64,000 nucleotides of DNA from Lachnospiraceae bacterium (lineage in GTDB: Bacteria; Bacillota; Clostridia; Lachnospirales; Lachnospiraceae), in NCBI GenBank assembly GCA_910576385.1, contig CAJTIR010000010.1, positions 1 through 64,000 on the forward strand. The letters run 5' to 3'. The notes under the pieces are model-generated. The model was given only the letters and a program-made list of their open reading frames with translations. It was not told where the DNA came from and ran no database searches. The translations under genes and the position numbers were made by a program. Numbering within the stretch: the stretch's first letter is position 1; every line of letters starts with the position of its first letter. This document shows, one piece after another, positions 55,111 through 64,000 of this stretch.

Positions 55111-56990
55111 GCCTTTTGCATTTCTGCCACAAATCTGGAAATATCTAGTTCCCTGCCATTATATTTCTTAACACTGTGGATATGAAGTTCCTCGCGGGCA
55201 CGAGTGATCCCCACATAAAACATGCGCCGTTCCTCCTGGATATCTGCATCTAAAATCGCTTTTTTATAGGGCATCAGCTCCTCATTGACATCTAAAATAT
55301 GTACGATCGGGTATTCCAGCCCCTTGGCGCTGTGAAGCGTGGCTAAAGATACGCAGTCCGTCAGTAACTCCTGCTGCTTTTTCTGATTTTGCAGTTCCTT
55401 GGTATACTCCTCCATGTGGGAAAACCATGCCTCATAGGTGGGAAATTCCTTGGCACCGTCCTGCAGTTCGTCCAAAATTTCCAGCAAATTGTCAGCGTTG
55501 ATTCTACGATATTCGGCATATTCCTGCAGAAACGTCTCGTAACCTATTCCCATACGGATATAATTGATGGCTGCAAATGGCCCTATGCGGCTTATGACCC
55601 GCAGATCCGCTTCCAACTGCTCAATGCGCTCCGCCACCCAGTGCTGTTTTTTCTGATAAAAATAATCTGCCCAGACGTCAAAAGCTACTGTCTCCTCCTC
55701 TAAGCTTTCCCTGGTAATATAACGATTGGGGCGATTCATAATTTTCAGCATATCTTTGCGTGTGCGGCTGCCCTGCGCCAGACGAATATAAGTTAAAATA
55801 TCGCGGGTAATCCAGTGTTCATAGAGATTGGGAATATTATCTCTGGTACGAAAAGGAATATTGTATGCCATAAGCTGAGACATAAACAACCGCGGTTGTG
55901 TATTGGTGCGAAACAGTACTGCACAGTCATTGTAAGTGTAACCCTTACGACAAGACTGCAAAATCTGTTCAATAATGTTCTTCCCTTCCTGCTGCTGACT
56001 CTCCCAGAGATTGTAATGCACGTGATTGGATGGTCTTATCTTTTGTTTTTCTGCTTTCTGCTTTAATTTTTGATTTACAGATTCCTCATTGGCATATATT
56101 TTCTTATCAAACCGTTGTGTATTGTGGGAAATCAGGCGCAGAGAGGTCTCCACAATCTCTCTCGGCGAACGGTAATTGACGTCCAAAAGCACTCTTCTGA
56201 CATCTGGATATGACTTTTCAAAACCCAGCATCAGCTCTGGTTTTGCCCCTCGAAAACGATAAATTGACTGGTCGTCATCCCCGACGATAAATAGATTATT
56301 CTCTGGCAGGGCCAGCATTTTAATAATATCAAACTGAACTTTATTGATATCTTGAAACTCATCAATTAAAATATATTCAAACTTGCGCTGCCAAGCCGAC
56401 AATATATCCTTGCGCTGATCAAACAGCTCATAACAATAGACTAACATATCGTCAAAATCAATCAGACGCTTACTGCGCATCTTATCATCATATAACTGAT
56501 AAACCTTTTCAAAAATTTCCTTGGCACAATTTTTGGGATAATAATGTTCCAGAGGGATTCCAGTATTTTTTACCATACCAATTTCCCCCAAAAGTTCCCC
56601 GATAAATTCATTTTCATCTTCATATTCCAGATGCAGTCCCTGAATAATCTCCCTCATAAACTGTTGACGTTGTTCTTCTCTGGCAATATTTCCGCTGTGA
56701 AATCCATAGGCATATTTTAAGATCTGAAAAAAGACCGCATGAAAAGTCCCGAAAGTAATGGGATATTTTCTGCCGCCCATCAAACGCAAGAAACGCTCTT
56801 TCATTTCCAGTGCCGCTGCTTTTGTAAAAGTGATTACGAGAATTCGCGAGGGATCTACGCCATGATGAAGCACCAGATTTTTGGTTCGTTCTGTGATTAC
56901 AGTGGTCTTACCGGAACCTGGACCGGCCAATACCATCATTGGTCCGGTCACATGTCCGATTGCCTCTGTCTGAGACTGATTAAAACTCAT
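55107..56990 (-). CDS. UvrD/PcrA-type superfamily 1 DNA helicase
   Basis: A 627-residue 3'-5' helicase with Walker A AGPGSGKT (residues 22-29), motif [10 protein letters not shown], motif [30 protein letters not shown] and the final [13 protein letters not shown]. It is shorter than PcrA or UvrD (about 720-750), lacking the C-terminal tail that contacts RNA polymerase or repair partners. Role in repair or plasmid replication cannot be separated from sequence. The start overlaps the gltX stop by four bases. Confidence 0.9.
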   Translation of the reverse strand: MSFNQSQTEAIGHVTGPMMVLAGPGSGKTTVITERTKNLVLHHGVDPSRILVITFTKAAALEMKERFLRLMGGRKYPITFGTFHAVFFQILKYAYGFHSGNIAREEQRQQFMREIIQGLHLEYEDENEFIGELLGEIGMVKNTGIPLEHYYPKNCAKEIFEKVYQLYDDKMRSKRLIDFDDMLVYCYELFDQRKDILSAWQRKFEYILIDEFQDINKVQFDIIKMLALPENNLFIVGDDDQSIYRFRGAKPELMLGFEKSYPDVRRVLLDVNYRSPREIVETSLRLISHNTQRFDKKIYANEESVNQKLKQKAEKQKIRPSNHVHYNLWESQQQEGKNIIEQILQSCRKGYTYNDCAVLFRTNTQPRLFMSQLMAYNIPFRTRDNIPNLYEHWITRDILTYIRLAQGSRTRKDMLKIMNRPNRYITRESLEEETVAFDVWADYFYQKKQHWVAERIEQLEADLRVISRIGPFAAINYIRMGIGYETFLQEYAEYRRINADNLLEILDELQDGAKEFPTYEAWFSHMEEYTKELQNQKKQQELLTDCVSLATLHSAKGLEYPIVHILDVNEELMPYKKAILDADIQEERRMFYVGITRAREELHIHSVKKYNGRELDISRFVAEMQKA

Positions 56991-58459
56991 AGAGATGATT
57001 CCTTATCTGTTTCTAATTTTGTAATTGCTGCCTGGATTCTAGCCAAGGATTCCTCTTTGCCCAGTACTTCCATCAGCTCTGTTGCACCGCCAGGAGTCAT
57101 CTGCTTTCCTGATACTGCGGTGCGCACCGGCCACATCACATAACCATTTTTGCAGCCCTTGTCCGCCACATACTTACAGAGCGCTTCATACAAGGCGTCA
57201 TTGGAATAGTCTTCCTGTGCTTCTAAGATCGGAAGCAGTTCTCTCAATACTTCCAGAGAAGATTCCGGTGTGGTCTTCATCTTCTTATGCTTATACATAG
57301 CACAGTCATATTCAGGCACCACCTCAAAGAAATCCACATGTTCTGCAATATCTGGAAAAATCTCGATTCGTGTCTTGACCATCGCCGCAATCTTCTTTAA
57401 ATCATAGTCTTTGGTCAGACATTTTGTAAGATATGGTTCTGCCAGCTGATAAAACTGATCAAACTCCATCGCCTTGAGATATTCCCCATTCATCCATTTC
57501 AGCTTAACAATATCAAACACAGCCGGAGATTTGCTGATTCTGTGATAATCAAATTTCTCAATCAATTCCTCTAAGGTAAAGATCTCGCGATTTTCCTCCG
57601 GGCTCCAGCCCAAAAGTGCAATATAATTTACTACTGCCTCCGACAGAAATCCCTGCTCCAGTAAGTCCTCAAAAGAAGCATGTCCGCTGCGCTTCGAGAG
57701 CTTCTTATGATTTTCATCGGTAATCAATGGCAAATGAATATAAACGGGAGATTCCCAGCCAAATGCATCATAGAGGCGCTGATATTTGGGCGCTGAAGAC
57801 AAGTATTCATTGCCGCGCACTACGTGGGTAATATTCATGGTATGGTCATCGACGACATTGGCAAAATTATAGGTGGGATAACCGTCAGACTTGATCAAAA
57901 TCATGTCATCCAGCTCTGCATTTTCCACACTGATATCCCCATACAGCTCATCATGGAACGTAGTGATTCCCTCTGTGGGGATATTCTGACGAATTACAAA
58001 AGGTTTGCCAGCCGCCAGATTTGCCTCCACTTCCTCCTTGGACAGAGATAAACAATGCTTATCATACATCATAATCTCTTTGCCTTCCACAATCTCAGTT
58101 TTCAAGGATTCCAGGCGTTCCTTATCACAAAAACAATAATAGGCTTCGCCGCGCTCCACCAGCTCCTTGGCATATTTCATATAGATGCCGCTCTTCATGC
58201 GCTCACTCTGGACATAGGGGCCAAATCCGCCATCTTTGTCTGGCCCTTCATCATGTGCTAATCCAGCTTCCTGCAGTGTGCGATAAATTATTTCCGTAGC
58301 CCCTTCTACAAACCGTTCTTGATCGGTATCTTCAATCCGCAGCATAAAATCTCCGCCGGCATGTTTGGCAATCAAAAATTCATACAGTGCAGAGCGCAAA
58401 TTCCCCACATGCATTTTTCCAGTCGGGCTTGGCGCGTATCTTGTTCGTACTTTACTCAT
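56987..58459 (-). CDS. gltX: Glutamyl-tRNA synthetase
   Basis: A 490-residue class I enzyme: [19 protein letters not shown] (HIGH region) and [11 protein letters not shown] (KMSKS region), with the usual C-terminal anticodon-binding domain. The ATG at 58459 with AGGAGA upstream is chosen; the frame to 58648 runs past the promoter. It charges tRNA-Glu. With glnS present, it need not mischarge tRNA-Gln. Confidence 0.95.
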   Translation of the reverse strand: MSKVRTRYAPSPTGKMHVGNLRSALYEFLIAKHAGGDFMLRIEDTDQERFVEGATEIIYRTLQEAGLAHDEGPDKDGGFGPYVQSERMKSGIYMKYAKELVERGEAYYCFCDKERLESLKTEIVEGKEIMMYDKHCLSLSKEEVEANLAAGKPFVIRQNIPTEGITTFHDELYGDISVENAELDDMILIKSDGYPTYNFANVVDDHTMNITHVVRGNEYLSSAPKYQRLYDAFGWESPVYIHLPLITDENHKKLSKRSGHASFEDLLEQGFLSEAVVNYIALLGWSPEENREIFTLEELIEKFDYHRISKSPAVFDIVKLKWMNGEYLKAMEFDQFYQLAEPYLTKCLTKDYDLKKIAAMVKTRIEIFPDIAEHVDFFEVVPEYDCAMYKHKKMKTTPESSLEVLRELLPILEAQEDYSNDALYEALCKYVADKGCKNGYVMWPVRTAVSGKQMTPGGATELMEVLGKEESLARIQAAITKLETDKESSL

Positions 58460-58576
58460 TGTAATTCTCCTTTTTCTAAATCTAGTACAATAAATATTAC
58501 TGTGATACACAATAAACAGAAATTTTGATAGGTCTAATATAAAATGATCTGATATTTTTTGTACTGGTTTTGGCCT

Positions 58577-58605
58577 ATTATATAATACCCTGGTGAAATT
58601 TACAA
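58577..58605 (-). promoter_or_regulatory. gltX promoter
   Basis: Minus-strand -35 TTGTAA (58600-58605), a 17-bp spacer and a perfect -10 TATAAT (58577-58582). The leader is about 110 nt. Confidence 0.65.
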
Positions 58606-59041
58606 GTGCGGATATTCCCATAAATTTCTTTAAAAAATAACATCTCACCCTGTTTCTTCTCTAAGTTCCCGCTTCAATCTCTCCTCTATATTTTCTTTGC
58701 CTTCCAATCTTCTCAGTCCAATAATTCTTCCATTATGTAAATCATCCTTTTTTATCTTACCAGAAAAAAGATAATTTACAATTTATTTACTCATTTTGAG
58801 TTTCATTTTTTATAACAGCCGATCTTTTAGTGTCAAAAGGTTTTGCTGCCTTTGGCCGCATAAACATCTTGGTACTATGAATTGCAAAATGGGGAAACTC
58901 AAAATATTCTAAAATGATTCCAATTTCTGTTAAAAAAATATATTGGATTGTTGCCTGAAGTTTATTGGAGTTACCAGTTTTTGTCAAAGGGCTGTCCGTT
59001 GCTTTAACGGATGAAGATCAGTGTTTTATGCTTCTTAAATT
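58606..59041. other. Non-coding gap with repeat remnant
   Basis: About 430 bases between the gltX promoter and the end of the permease gene. A short leftward open stretch (58670-58790) reads as a basic helical tail ending RELREETG but has no start codon. A hairpin atccgtt/aacggat lies near 59006-59022. Part is a decayed copy of the repeat at 11823-12021 (58826-58876). No gene is supported. Confidence 0.5.
58826..58876. repeat. Decayed copy of the nested-palindrome element
   Basis: tcaaaaggttttgctgc (58833-58849) is identical to the complement of bases in the copy at 36395-36473, and gcataaa...catcttg follows in the same order, with a deletion between. Only about a quarter of the full element remains. 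Confidence 0.5.
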
Positions 59042-59806
59042 TTAATTCCCGCCCGTCAGTCCGCGTTTCTTTAAGATACGCTGTTCCGCGATGGAGAAAA
59101 TACATTTATCAATAATAATACCCACCAAAACGATGACCAGCATAACCAGCATAACTTGGTTGATGTCCGCCAAATCTCGCCCCATAATCAATGTCTGTCC
59201 AAGACCGATAGAAGTCGTCATCACCTCACCTGCCATCAGTGCACGCCAGGCAAAAGACCAGCCTTGTTTCATACCTGTCACCAGCTCTGGCAGACATGCC
59301 GGCAAAATCACATACAGATAAAGCTGCTTTTTAGTCGCCCCCAATGTCAGCGCTGCCTTGGTATAGATTGGCTGCACATTTTTAATGGCATTGTCCACGG
59401 AAATGGCAATACTGAAAGCGGCGCCCATCACCACTACAAATAAAATGGCCTGCGTGGAAAGCCCAAACCACAAAATCGAAAAGGGTACCCAACAGACACT
59501 GGGCAAGGTCTGGATTCCCAGCACCAAAGGCTTTAAATTCTTTTTCAGATAACGGGAACGATTAATTAAAAGCCCCAGAATCACACCAATAATCACCGCT
59601 ATCACATAACCACTAATTCCTCTTAACAGTGAATTTGCAGTGGCCTGAAATAACTCTCCATCCTCACAAAGCTGCAAAAAACTCTGCGCCACGCCCACGG
59701 GAGAGGGCATTGCATAAGGCTTCCACAAGCCCAAAAGATCTACTCCGATCCAGTAACAGCCCTGCCAGGCTGCAACTAATATCACCAAAAACAATAAAAA
59801 ACCCAT
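59042..59806 (-). CDS. ABC transporter permease, SsuC/TauC-like
   Basis: A 254-residue membrane protein with about six helices and the BPD_transp_1 EAA-type loop (AALTLGATKKQLYLYVILPACLPE). This type imports aliphatic sulfonates, taurine, nitrate or pyrimidine precursors. Its ATG overlaps the ATPase stop by one base (TAATG), so it is coupled. The specific substrate cannot be set from the permease. Confidence 0.9.
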   Translation of the reverse strand: MGFLLFLVILVAAWQGCYWIGVDLLGLWKPYAMPSPVGVAQSFLQLCEDGELFQATANSLLRGISGYVIAVIIGVILGLLINRSRYLKKNLKPLVLGIQTLPSVCWVPFSILWFGLSTQAILFVVVMGAAFSIAISVDNAIKNVQPIYTKAALTLGATKKQLYLYVILPACLPELVTGMKQGWSFAWRALMAGEVMTTSIGLGQTLIMGRDLADINQVMLVMLVIVLVGIIIDKCIFSIAEQRILKKRGLTGGN

Positions 59807-60549
59807 TACACTGCCTCCCCTCTGACTTCTTCTAAGATTTTATGACGCAGTTCTACAAACTCTGGCGCATAGACATGTCTAGGACGCTTAAGTTCCACTG
59901 TTACCACTTCTGCTACTTTCCCAGTATTTGGCGACAGCACTACAACTCGGTCTGCCAGATAAACAGCCTCCTCCACACTGTGTGTAATGAAGAGAATCGT
60001 CTGTTTTGTCTCCATCCAGATACGCTGTAATTCTTCTCGCAGACGATTGGAGGTCTGCTTGTCCAATGCTGAAAATGGCTCATCCATCAGAAGTACTTTG
60101 GATTCCATCGTCAGAGAGCGCGCCAATGCTGTACGCTGACGCATACCGCCAGAAACTTGATGAATTGGATAATCTCTGTAATCCCAGAGATTCACCATTT
60201 CCAGATAATGTTTCGCTTTCTGTTCCTGTTGTTCTTTTGATACGCCAGCCAGCTTCATGCCAAACTTCACATTTTCCGCCACCGAAAGCCACGGGAAAAG
60301 ACCGTGTTCCTGAAACATTACTGTGCGGTCTGAACCTGGCCCTGTGATCTCCTTACCATCCAACAAAACTTTTCCATCTGTTGGCCTTTCCAGTCCTGCA
60401 ACTAAATTTAACAGTGTGCTTTTGCCACAGCCAGAAGCCCCAACAATACAGACAAATTCACCGCTTTTTACTTCCAGGTCAATTTCATGTAAGGTATCTT
60501 TTTCACTGTTGTCAAAACGCTTGCACAACCCCTGCAATATCAACGACAT
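59806..60549 (-). CDS. ABC transporter ATPase, SsuB/TauB-like
   Basis: A 247-residue ATPase: Walker A GASGCGKST, Q-loop MFQEHGLFPW, signature VSGGMRQRTALARSL, Walker B VLLMDEPFSALD and H-loop ITHSVEEA. The ATG at 60549 with AGGAGG upstream is chosen over the longer frame to 60585. It powers the adjacent permease. Confidence 0.92.
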   Translation of the reverse strand: MSLILQGLCKRFDNSEKDTLHEIDLEVKSGEFVCIVGASGCGKSTLLNLVAGLERPTDGKVLLDGKEITGPGSDRTVMFQEHGLFPWLSVAENVKFGMKLAGVSKEQQEQKAKHYLEMVNLWDYRDYPIHQVSGGMRQRTALARSLTMESKVLLMDEPFSALDKQTSNRLREELQRIWMETKQTILFITHSVEEAVYLADRVVVLSPNTGKVAEVVTVELKRPRHVYAPEFVELRHKILEEVRGEAV

Positions 60550-60600
60550 AACTTTCCTCCTATCTGATCTTCTCTGCAATTTCACTGTTTTTTACAAAAT

Positions 60601-61575
60601 TTAATCTGTAAACAGTGTCTTTTCGTCGGGAAGCTCCTTGATAAAGTCCTGTTCCTTGCTGATATTTGCAAAATCAAGCACAGATTCCCGATTTAATTCT
60701 GTACTGACGCCAATCCGTTCAAAAGATTCTGAAATAATATCTTCTCCCAGCGCTTTTCCAGTGGCACTCTTTAATTCCTCATTGATGATAGTCAAAGCAT
60801 TTTCTTTGTCTTCATTGATTTTATCGGTAGCAGCCTGATGCTCTGCTAAAAACTTTTCCACAATTTCAGGATTTTTTTCCATAAATTCTTTGCGCACAAC
60901 TACCACTGCCACATTGTAGGCTCCATCCATATAGATTTCATCATAATCCATCAACAGCTCAGCACCATCTTTCAGCAGAGTAGCTCCCCAGGGTTCTGGC
61001 ACCAAAGCAGCATCAATATCTCCCCGCTCCATCATATTGGCTACATCCGCATTGGCCACTGCGCTGACGGTCACAGTACCGCCCTCTGTCACAGGTTTTA
61101 GATTATTATCAGATAAAAGTTTTAACAATGAAAGATGCTGTGTATTGCCAATCTGCGGAATTGCCACGTTCTTTCCATCCAGCTGGTCAACACTCTCAAT
61201 ATCTGCTTCTGGACGTTTTACTAATATCGCTCCGCCAGTAGAAGAACCTGACAATATCACCACATCACCTTTACTTTTTACATTGGCGCTGACAGCAGGC
61301 ACGGGTCCAATATATCCGATATCAATATCACCAGAAAACAATGCCTCCACCTCTGCCGGCCCAGCATTAAAGGCTGTCCATTTCACATTGATATCCTTGC
61401 CCAAACTGTTTTCTAAGGTCTTTTGTGATTTCATATAGAGAGCCTGCGGGTGTGTGACATTATTAAAGTAACCAATCGACACTTCCTTTCCGTCGTCCTT
61501 GGAACCACATCCTGCCATTCCCAAACATGCCGCTGCTGCTATCGCACATATACATAATTTCCACAATTTTTTCAT
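60601..61575 (-). CDS. ABC transporter substrate-binding lipoprotein, SsuA-like
   Basis: A 324-residue lipoprotein (lipobox LGMAGC, Cys about residue 23) of the NMT1/SsuA fold: VSIGYFNNVTHPQALYMK, GDIDIGYIGPVPAV, NVAIPQIGNTQHLSLLKLL and ALVPEPWGATLL. It captures a small anionic ligand such as a sulfonate or nitrate-like compound outside the cell. First gene of the three-gene transporter operon, divergent from a LacI regulator. LacI control of such a transporter is unusual. Confidence 0.9.
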   Translation of the reverse strand: MKKLWKLCICAIAAAACLGMAGCGSKDDGKEVSIGYFNNVTHPQALYMKSQKTLENSLGKDINVKWTAFNAGPAEVEALFSGDIDIGYIGPVPAVSANVKSKGDVVILSGSSTGGAILVKRPEADIESVDQLDGKNVAIPQIGNTQHLSLLKLLSDNNLKPVTEGGTVTVSAVANADVANMMERGDIDAALVPEPWGATLLKDGAELLMDYDEIYMDGAYNVAVVVVRKEFMEKNPEIVEKFLAEHQAATDKINEDKENALTIINEELKSATGKALGEDIISESFERIGVSTELNRESVLDFANISKEQDFIKELPDEKTLFTD

Positions 61576-62066
61576 ATATTTCTGCCATCCTCTCTTTCCT
61601 TAACATCTGCCGATATTGATGTCCTAACTTCATTTTCAACATGATTTAGTTTATAATAATTTTTTTTCTTTTCATACCCCTTTATTTGCAAACGTTTTCA
61701 CTTGATTTTCATTTACTGCTATGATAATATTTTATTATAAATATCACTGTAAACACTCTAATTAATTACTAATTACTGATAAACTTATAAATACTTCCCG
61801 ATCTGATAAATTGACCAAACTATGGTAAATCCTGCTCTTCATTTATTTTATACATCCATATATTTGCAAACGTTTTCAACCCATATTCCAAAAATTTCCT
61901 ATATTTGACCCTCGTGGCATTCGTCAAATCCTGTGGGGTATTGCCTGTTGGAATAAAACTTTACATATTGAAATCTCAAACATTCCATTTACATGGCAGT
62001 ATAAAATCAACTTACAGACTATTTGATCCTTAAAAAATCATTTTCCTAGAAAGAGAGGTAACACAA
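61576..62066. promoter_or_regulatory. Divergent control region with two identical LacI-type operators
   Basis: The palindrome-like tgcaaacgttttca occurs at 61687-61700 and again at 61865-61878, each inside tatttgcaaacgttttcaa-type context. The centres are 178 bp apart, close to 17 helical turns. One is near the transporter gene and one near the regulator gene. The sequence fits the LacI/CcpA operator pattern (TGWAANCGNTNWCA) with one mismatch, so either the adjacent regulator or CcpA could bind. The rest of the gap is AT-rich, with no ORF. Confidence 0.7.
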
Positions 62067-63146
62067 TTGTCACTGAAAAAAATAGCTAGTCTCGCTGGCA
62101 CTTCCATATCCACAGTCTCCAGAGTACTAAACCATCCAGAACATAACTGCAACCAACCAGGATTGGCAGAAAAAATCTGGCAGCTTGCCGCAGAACTTGA
62201 CTATCTGCCTAACACTGCTGCCAGAACTCTAAGAATGGGCACAGAGAATACCCCTGTGCCTTTTACGGTAGATATTTTCCTAACTCGTTTTGATTCTCTA
62301 AATACCGATCTTTTTTTCCAGGAACTTTTTCAACATATCAAAGAAGAACTGATGGCTGAGAATTGTTTATTGGGAGAACTTCTATATCCCACGGATCTTG
62401 CTATGACTGATATTTCAAATCCTGGCATGGTTCCTTACCGCTCCTCAGAAAGCATCTTGCGGGAAAATCCACTCAGTTTTCCGGCTCTGATTTCCCATAA
62501 ACCCAACACTGGGCTTATCATCTTGGGTAAATGTCCAGAATCTTTCATCCCTGCTCTGCGAAAAAGATACGATTGTCTGGCAGGAATTGACCGTAATCCT
62601 ACGGATTATCTCTATGATGAAGTGTTTTGTAATGGAGCTGTCGCTGCCGCCAAAGCAGTAGAACATCTGATTTTCCTTGGGCATCAGCGTATCGCCTATA
62701 TTGGTGACTGTACCTATGAATCCCGCTACAATGGCTATTACCAAGCTCTGTTAAACCACAAAATCCCGCTCAATTACCAAAACATTTATCCCAGCAGCCA
62801 GACAATGGAGGAAGGTTTTGAGATCATGTGCAATATCATGCGTTTAGAACAACCTCCCTCTGCAATCTTCTGCGCCAATGACAGCACTGCCGTTGGCGTG
62901 CTAAAAGCCTTAAAACAACATAAAAAAAGAGGATATATGCCTTCTGTGATCTCCATTGACAATATTGCCGCCTCAGAAAAAACCACTCCTTTACTGAGCA
63001 CCATCCATATTCCAAAAAAAGAAATGGCCCATCTTGCCCTGACGCTTCTGCTTGACCAAAAAAAGGGAGGACACAGGGAAGCTGTGCGCCTGGAACTTCC
63101 GTGTTGGCTTATAGAGCGTGAAAGCTGCAGCTACTATTCCGGTTAA
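62067..63146 (+). CDS. LacI-family transcriptional regulator
   Basis: A 359-residue regulator starting with TTG after GAGAGG. The N-terminal helix-turn-helix and hinge are typical (SLKKIASLAGTSISTVSRVLNHPE, then TAARTLRMG), followed by a periplasmic-binding-like ligand domain (GAVAAAKAVEHLIFLGHQRIAYIGD, IFCANDSTAVGVLKAL). It is divergent from the SsuABC-like operon, with two identical operators between, so it probably controls that transporter and itself. Ligand unknown; sugars are usual for the family. Confidence 0.9.
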   Translation: MSLKKIASLAGTSISTVSRVLNHPEHNCNQPGLAEKIWQLAAELDYLPNTAARTLRMGTENTPVPFTVDIFLTRFDSLNTDLFFQELFQHIKEELMAENCLLGELLYPTDLAMTDISNPGMVPYRSSESILRENPLSFPALISHKPNTGLIILGKCPESFIPALRKRYDCLAGIDRNPTDYLYDEVFCNGAVAAAKAVEHLIFLGHQRIAYIGDCTYESRYNGYYQALLNHKIPLNYQNIYPSSQTMEEGFEIMCNIMRLEQPPSAIFCANDSTAVGVLKALKQHKKRGYMPSVISIDNIAASEKTTPLLSTIHIPKKEMAHLALTLLLDQKKGGHREAVRLELPCWLIERESCSYYSG

Positions 63147-63161
63147 TCAGTACAACGGCAA

Positions 63162-63608
63162 TTATTGAATGGCAATATATTTCTTCTGCTCCACTGCTGG
63201 AGCTTCTTTTTTGGGAATCACCAGTTTTAAAACACCATCCTCAAAGTTTGCCTTTACATCCTCCTGCGTGATATGTTCTCCCACATAGAAGCTTCTTCGG
63301 CAGCTTCCAAGATAACGTTCCCGCCGCACAAATCTGCCCTCACTGTCCTTCTGATCCTGCTGCTCTTTTTTCTGTGCAGAAACGGTCAGATAACCATCTT
63401 TGAGGTCTGCTTTCAGATCCTCTTTCTTATATCCTGGCAATTCTACTTCCATCTGATAATGCTCACCCAAATCTTGAATATCCGTAGACATTAGAGAAAC
63501 CTTGTTTCCACGCTCAAAGGGTGCGCGGAACATATCCCGAACACTGTCCATAGAATCATTAAAAAAATCATTGCCCAGGCTGGTATTGAAAATACTTGGT
63601 ACTAACAT
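63162..63608 (-). CDS. Hsp20/alpha-crystallin small heat-shock protein
   Basis: A 148-residue Hsp20. A short N-terminus (LVPSIFNTSLGNDFFNDSMD) precedes the alpha-crystallin domain (about 38-135) with VELPGYKKEDLKADLKDG and VLKLVIPKKE. It holds unfolding proteins in a refoldable state as large oligomers. AGGAGG precedes the ATG. It converges with the LacI gene, 15 bases apart. Confidence 0.93.
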   Translation of the reverse strand: MLVPSIFNTSLGNDFFNDSMDSVRDMFRAPFERGNKVSLMSTDIQDLGEHYQMEVELPGYKKEDLKADLKDGYLTVSAQKKEQQDQKDSEGRFVRRERYLGSCRRSFYVGEHITQEDVKANFEDGVLKLVIPKKEAPAVEQKKYIAIQ

Positions 63609-63690
63609 AGATCTTTCCTCCTTATATTTTGCCTCTTTCCTATAGTATTTTCGATCCAGTTATTTTTATTCCTATCTCTAATAACTGCCG

Positions 63691-64000
63691 TTATATCATC
63701 TTGCGGTTCCTTGCTTCATTGACTGCGGCCGCTTTTCCTTTGACTCCAAGTTTGCGATAATTCTTTTGACTGTGATATTTTACAGTACTCTTGGAAATGC
63801 CAAGCATCTGTGCTATCTTTTCTGTAGAAAGCCCTTCTGCCTGCAGACGCAAAATTTGCAAAGCATTGTCAGAGAGCACAATATTCCCTGGCGTCTTTTC
63901 TTTTAAATAACTGGGATAATATCTTGCCATACGTTCACATTCCAAAAGCACTTGTCTTTGAAACTCCTTGTCCTTCCATACAAATTTTTCTCCTCTGAGC
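63691..64000 (-). CDS. LuxR-type transcriptional regulator, C-terminus only
   Basis: The frame is open to the window edge, so this is the C-terminal part of a longer protein; reading begins LRGEKFVWKDKEFQRQ. The last 65 residues are a LuxR helix-turn-helix (LSDNALQILRLQAEGLSTEKIAQ, ISKSTVKYHSQKNYRKLGV). The distance to the HTH suggests a MalT-like or TPR-LuxR regulator. A GTG at 63951 is not needed as a start. Confidence 0.75.
   Translation of the reverse strand, partial: LRGEKFVWKDKEFQRQVLLECERMARYYPSYLKEKTPGNIVLSDNALQILRLQAEGLSTEKIAQMLGISKSTVKYHSQKNYRKLGVKGKAAAVNEARNRKMI

Noticed and set aside
58670-58790. Short leftward frame ending RELREETG
   Set aside because: No start codon and too short; it may be a remnant of a lost gene but cannot be supported.
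58787-58987. 66-codon leftward frame
   Set aside because: It lies across the decayed repeat at 58826-58876, has no ribosome site and no recognisable protein.
1-64000. tRNA or rRNA genes
   Set aside because: No CCA-ended cloverleaf with conserved T-loop and no rRNA signature was recognised by eye; a dedicated scan would be decisive.

Overview
The window looks like chromosomal DNA of a spore-forming, anaerobic gut Firmicute of the Lachnospiraceae type. The reasons are moderate-to-low GC, a trimeric [FeFe] hydrogenase, a giant 2-hydroxyacyl-CoA dehydratase activase-like protein, secreted GH43 proteins with BIG2, AbfB and BspA-type repeats, a GerMN lipoprotein and a LysM protein of spore-coat type. 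Genus cannot be fixed from sequence reading alone. No rRNA or tRNA gene and no prophage were seen.

Layout. 1-1.6 kb: a hairpin-rich stretch resembling the right end (omega-RNA) of an IS200/IS605 element whose body would lie left of the window, a truncated duplicate of an Rpn-family nuclease gene, the intact gene, and short tandem repeats. 1.6-11.1 kb: a leftward operon of three large secreted proteins (two GH43-type and one LamG/BIG2 protein) with a promoter, a ~190-nt leader and a terminator; it probably attacks arabinan-type plant polysaccharide. 11.1-12.0 kb: AT-rich non-coding DNA with three CRISPR-like repeats and a 199-bp nested-palindrome element that also supplies the end of the next gene. 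12.0-19.3 kb: an AAA-ATPase/nuclease gene, hemW, lepA, a ParA-like gene split by a frameshift plus its small partner, and holA. 19.3-25.7 kb: comEA, an OmpR/WalK-type two-component pair, a GerMN lipoprotein and comEC, all leftward from one recognisable promoter. 25.9-37.9 kb: a small YdcZ-type transporter, the arginine operon argC-GNAT-argJ-argB-argD behind an ARG-box-like site, a diguanylate cyclase, an orphan AgrC/AgrA-like pair, and argG on the other strand. 37.9-44 kb: a YoeB/YefM toxin-antitoxin pair, a MORN-like lipoprotein, a DUF2225 protein, glnS with a consensus promoter and folded leader, a rhomboid-like membrane protein, and a LysM protein. 44.3-49.7 kb (rightward): the 1421-residue activase-like protein and a DUF4097 protein. 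49.9-58.5 kb (leftward): a coiled-coil protein, hydCBA, a UvrD-type helicase and gltX. 59-64 kb: an SsuABC-type ABC transporter divergent from a LacI regulator with two identical operators between them, an Hsp20 chaperone, and the C-terminus of a LuxR-type regulator cut by the window edge.

The functional picture is a saccharolytic fermenter: secreted polysaccharidases, hydrogenase-based NADH/ferredoxin disposal, complete glutamate-to-ornithine synthesis plus argininosuccinate synthase, and a DNA-uptake apparatus whose genes sit with a sensor kinase. The most unusual material is mainly non-coding: nested palindromic repeats in three places, a perfectly folding 128-nt element inside the arg operon, folded leaders before the diguanylate cyclase and glnS, CRISPR-like repeats without cas genes, and a possible -1 frameshift site in the ParA-like gene. 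Several start codons were set by Shine-Dalgarno position rather than by the longest reading frame; these are stated in the entries.
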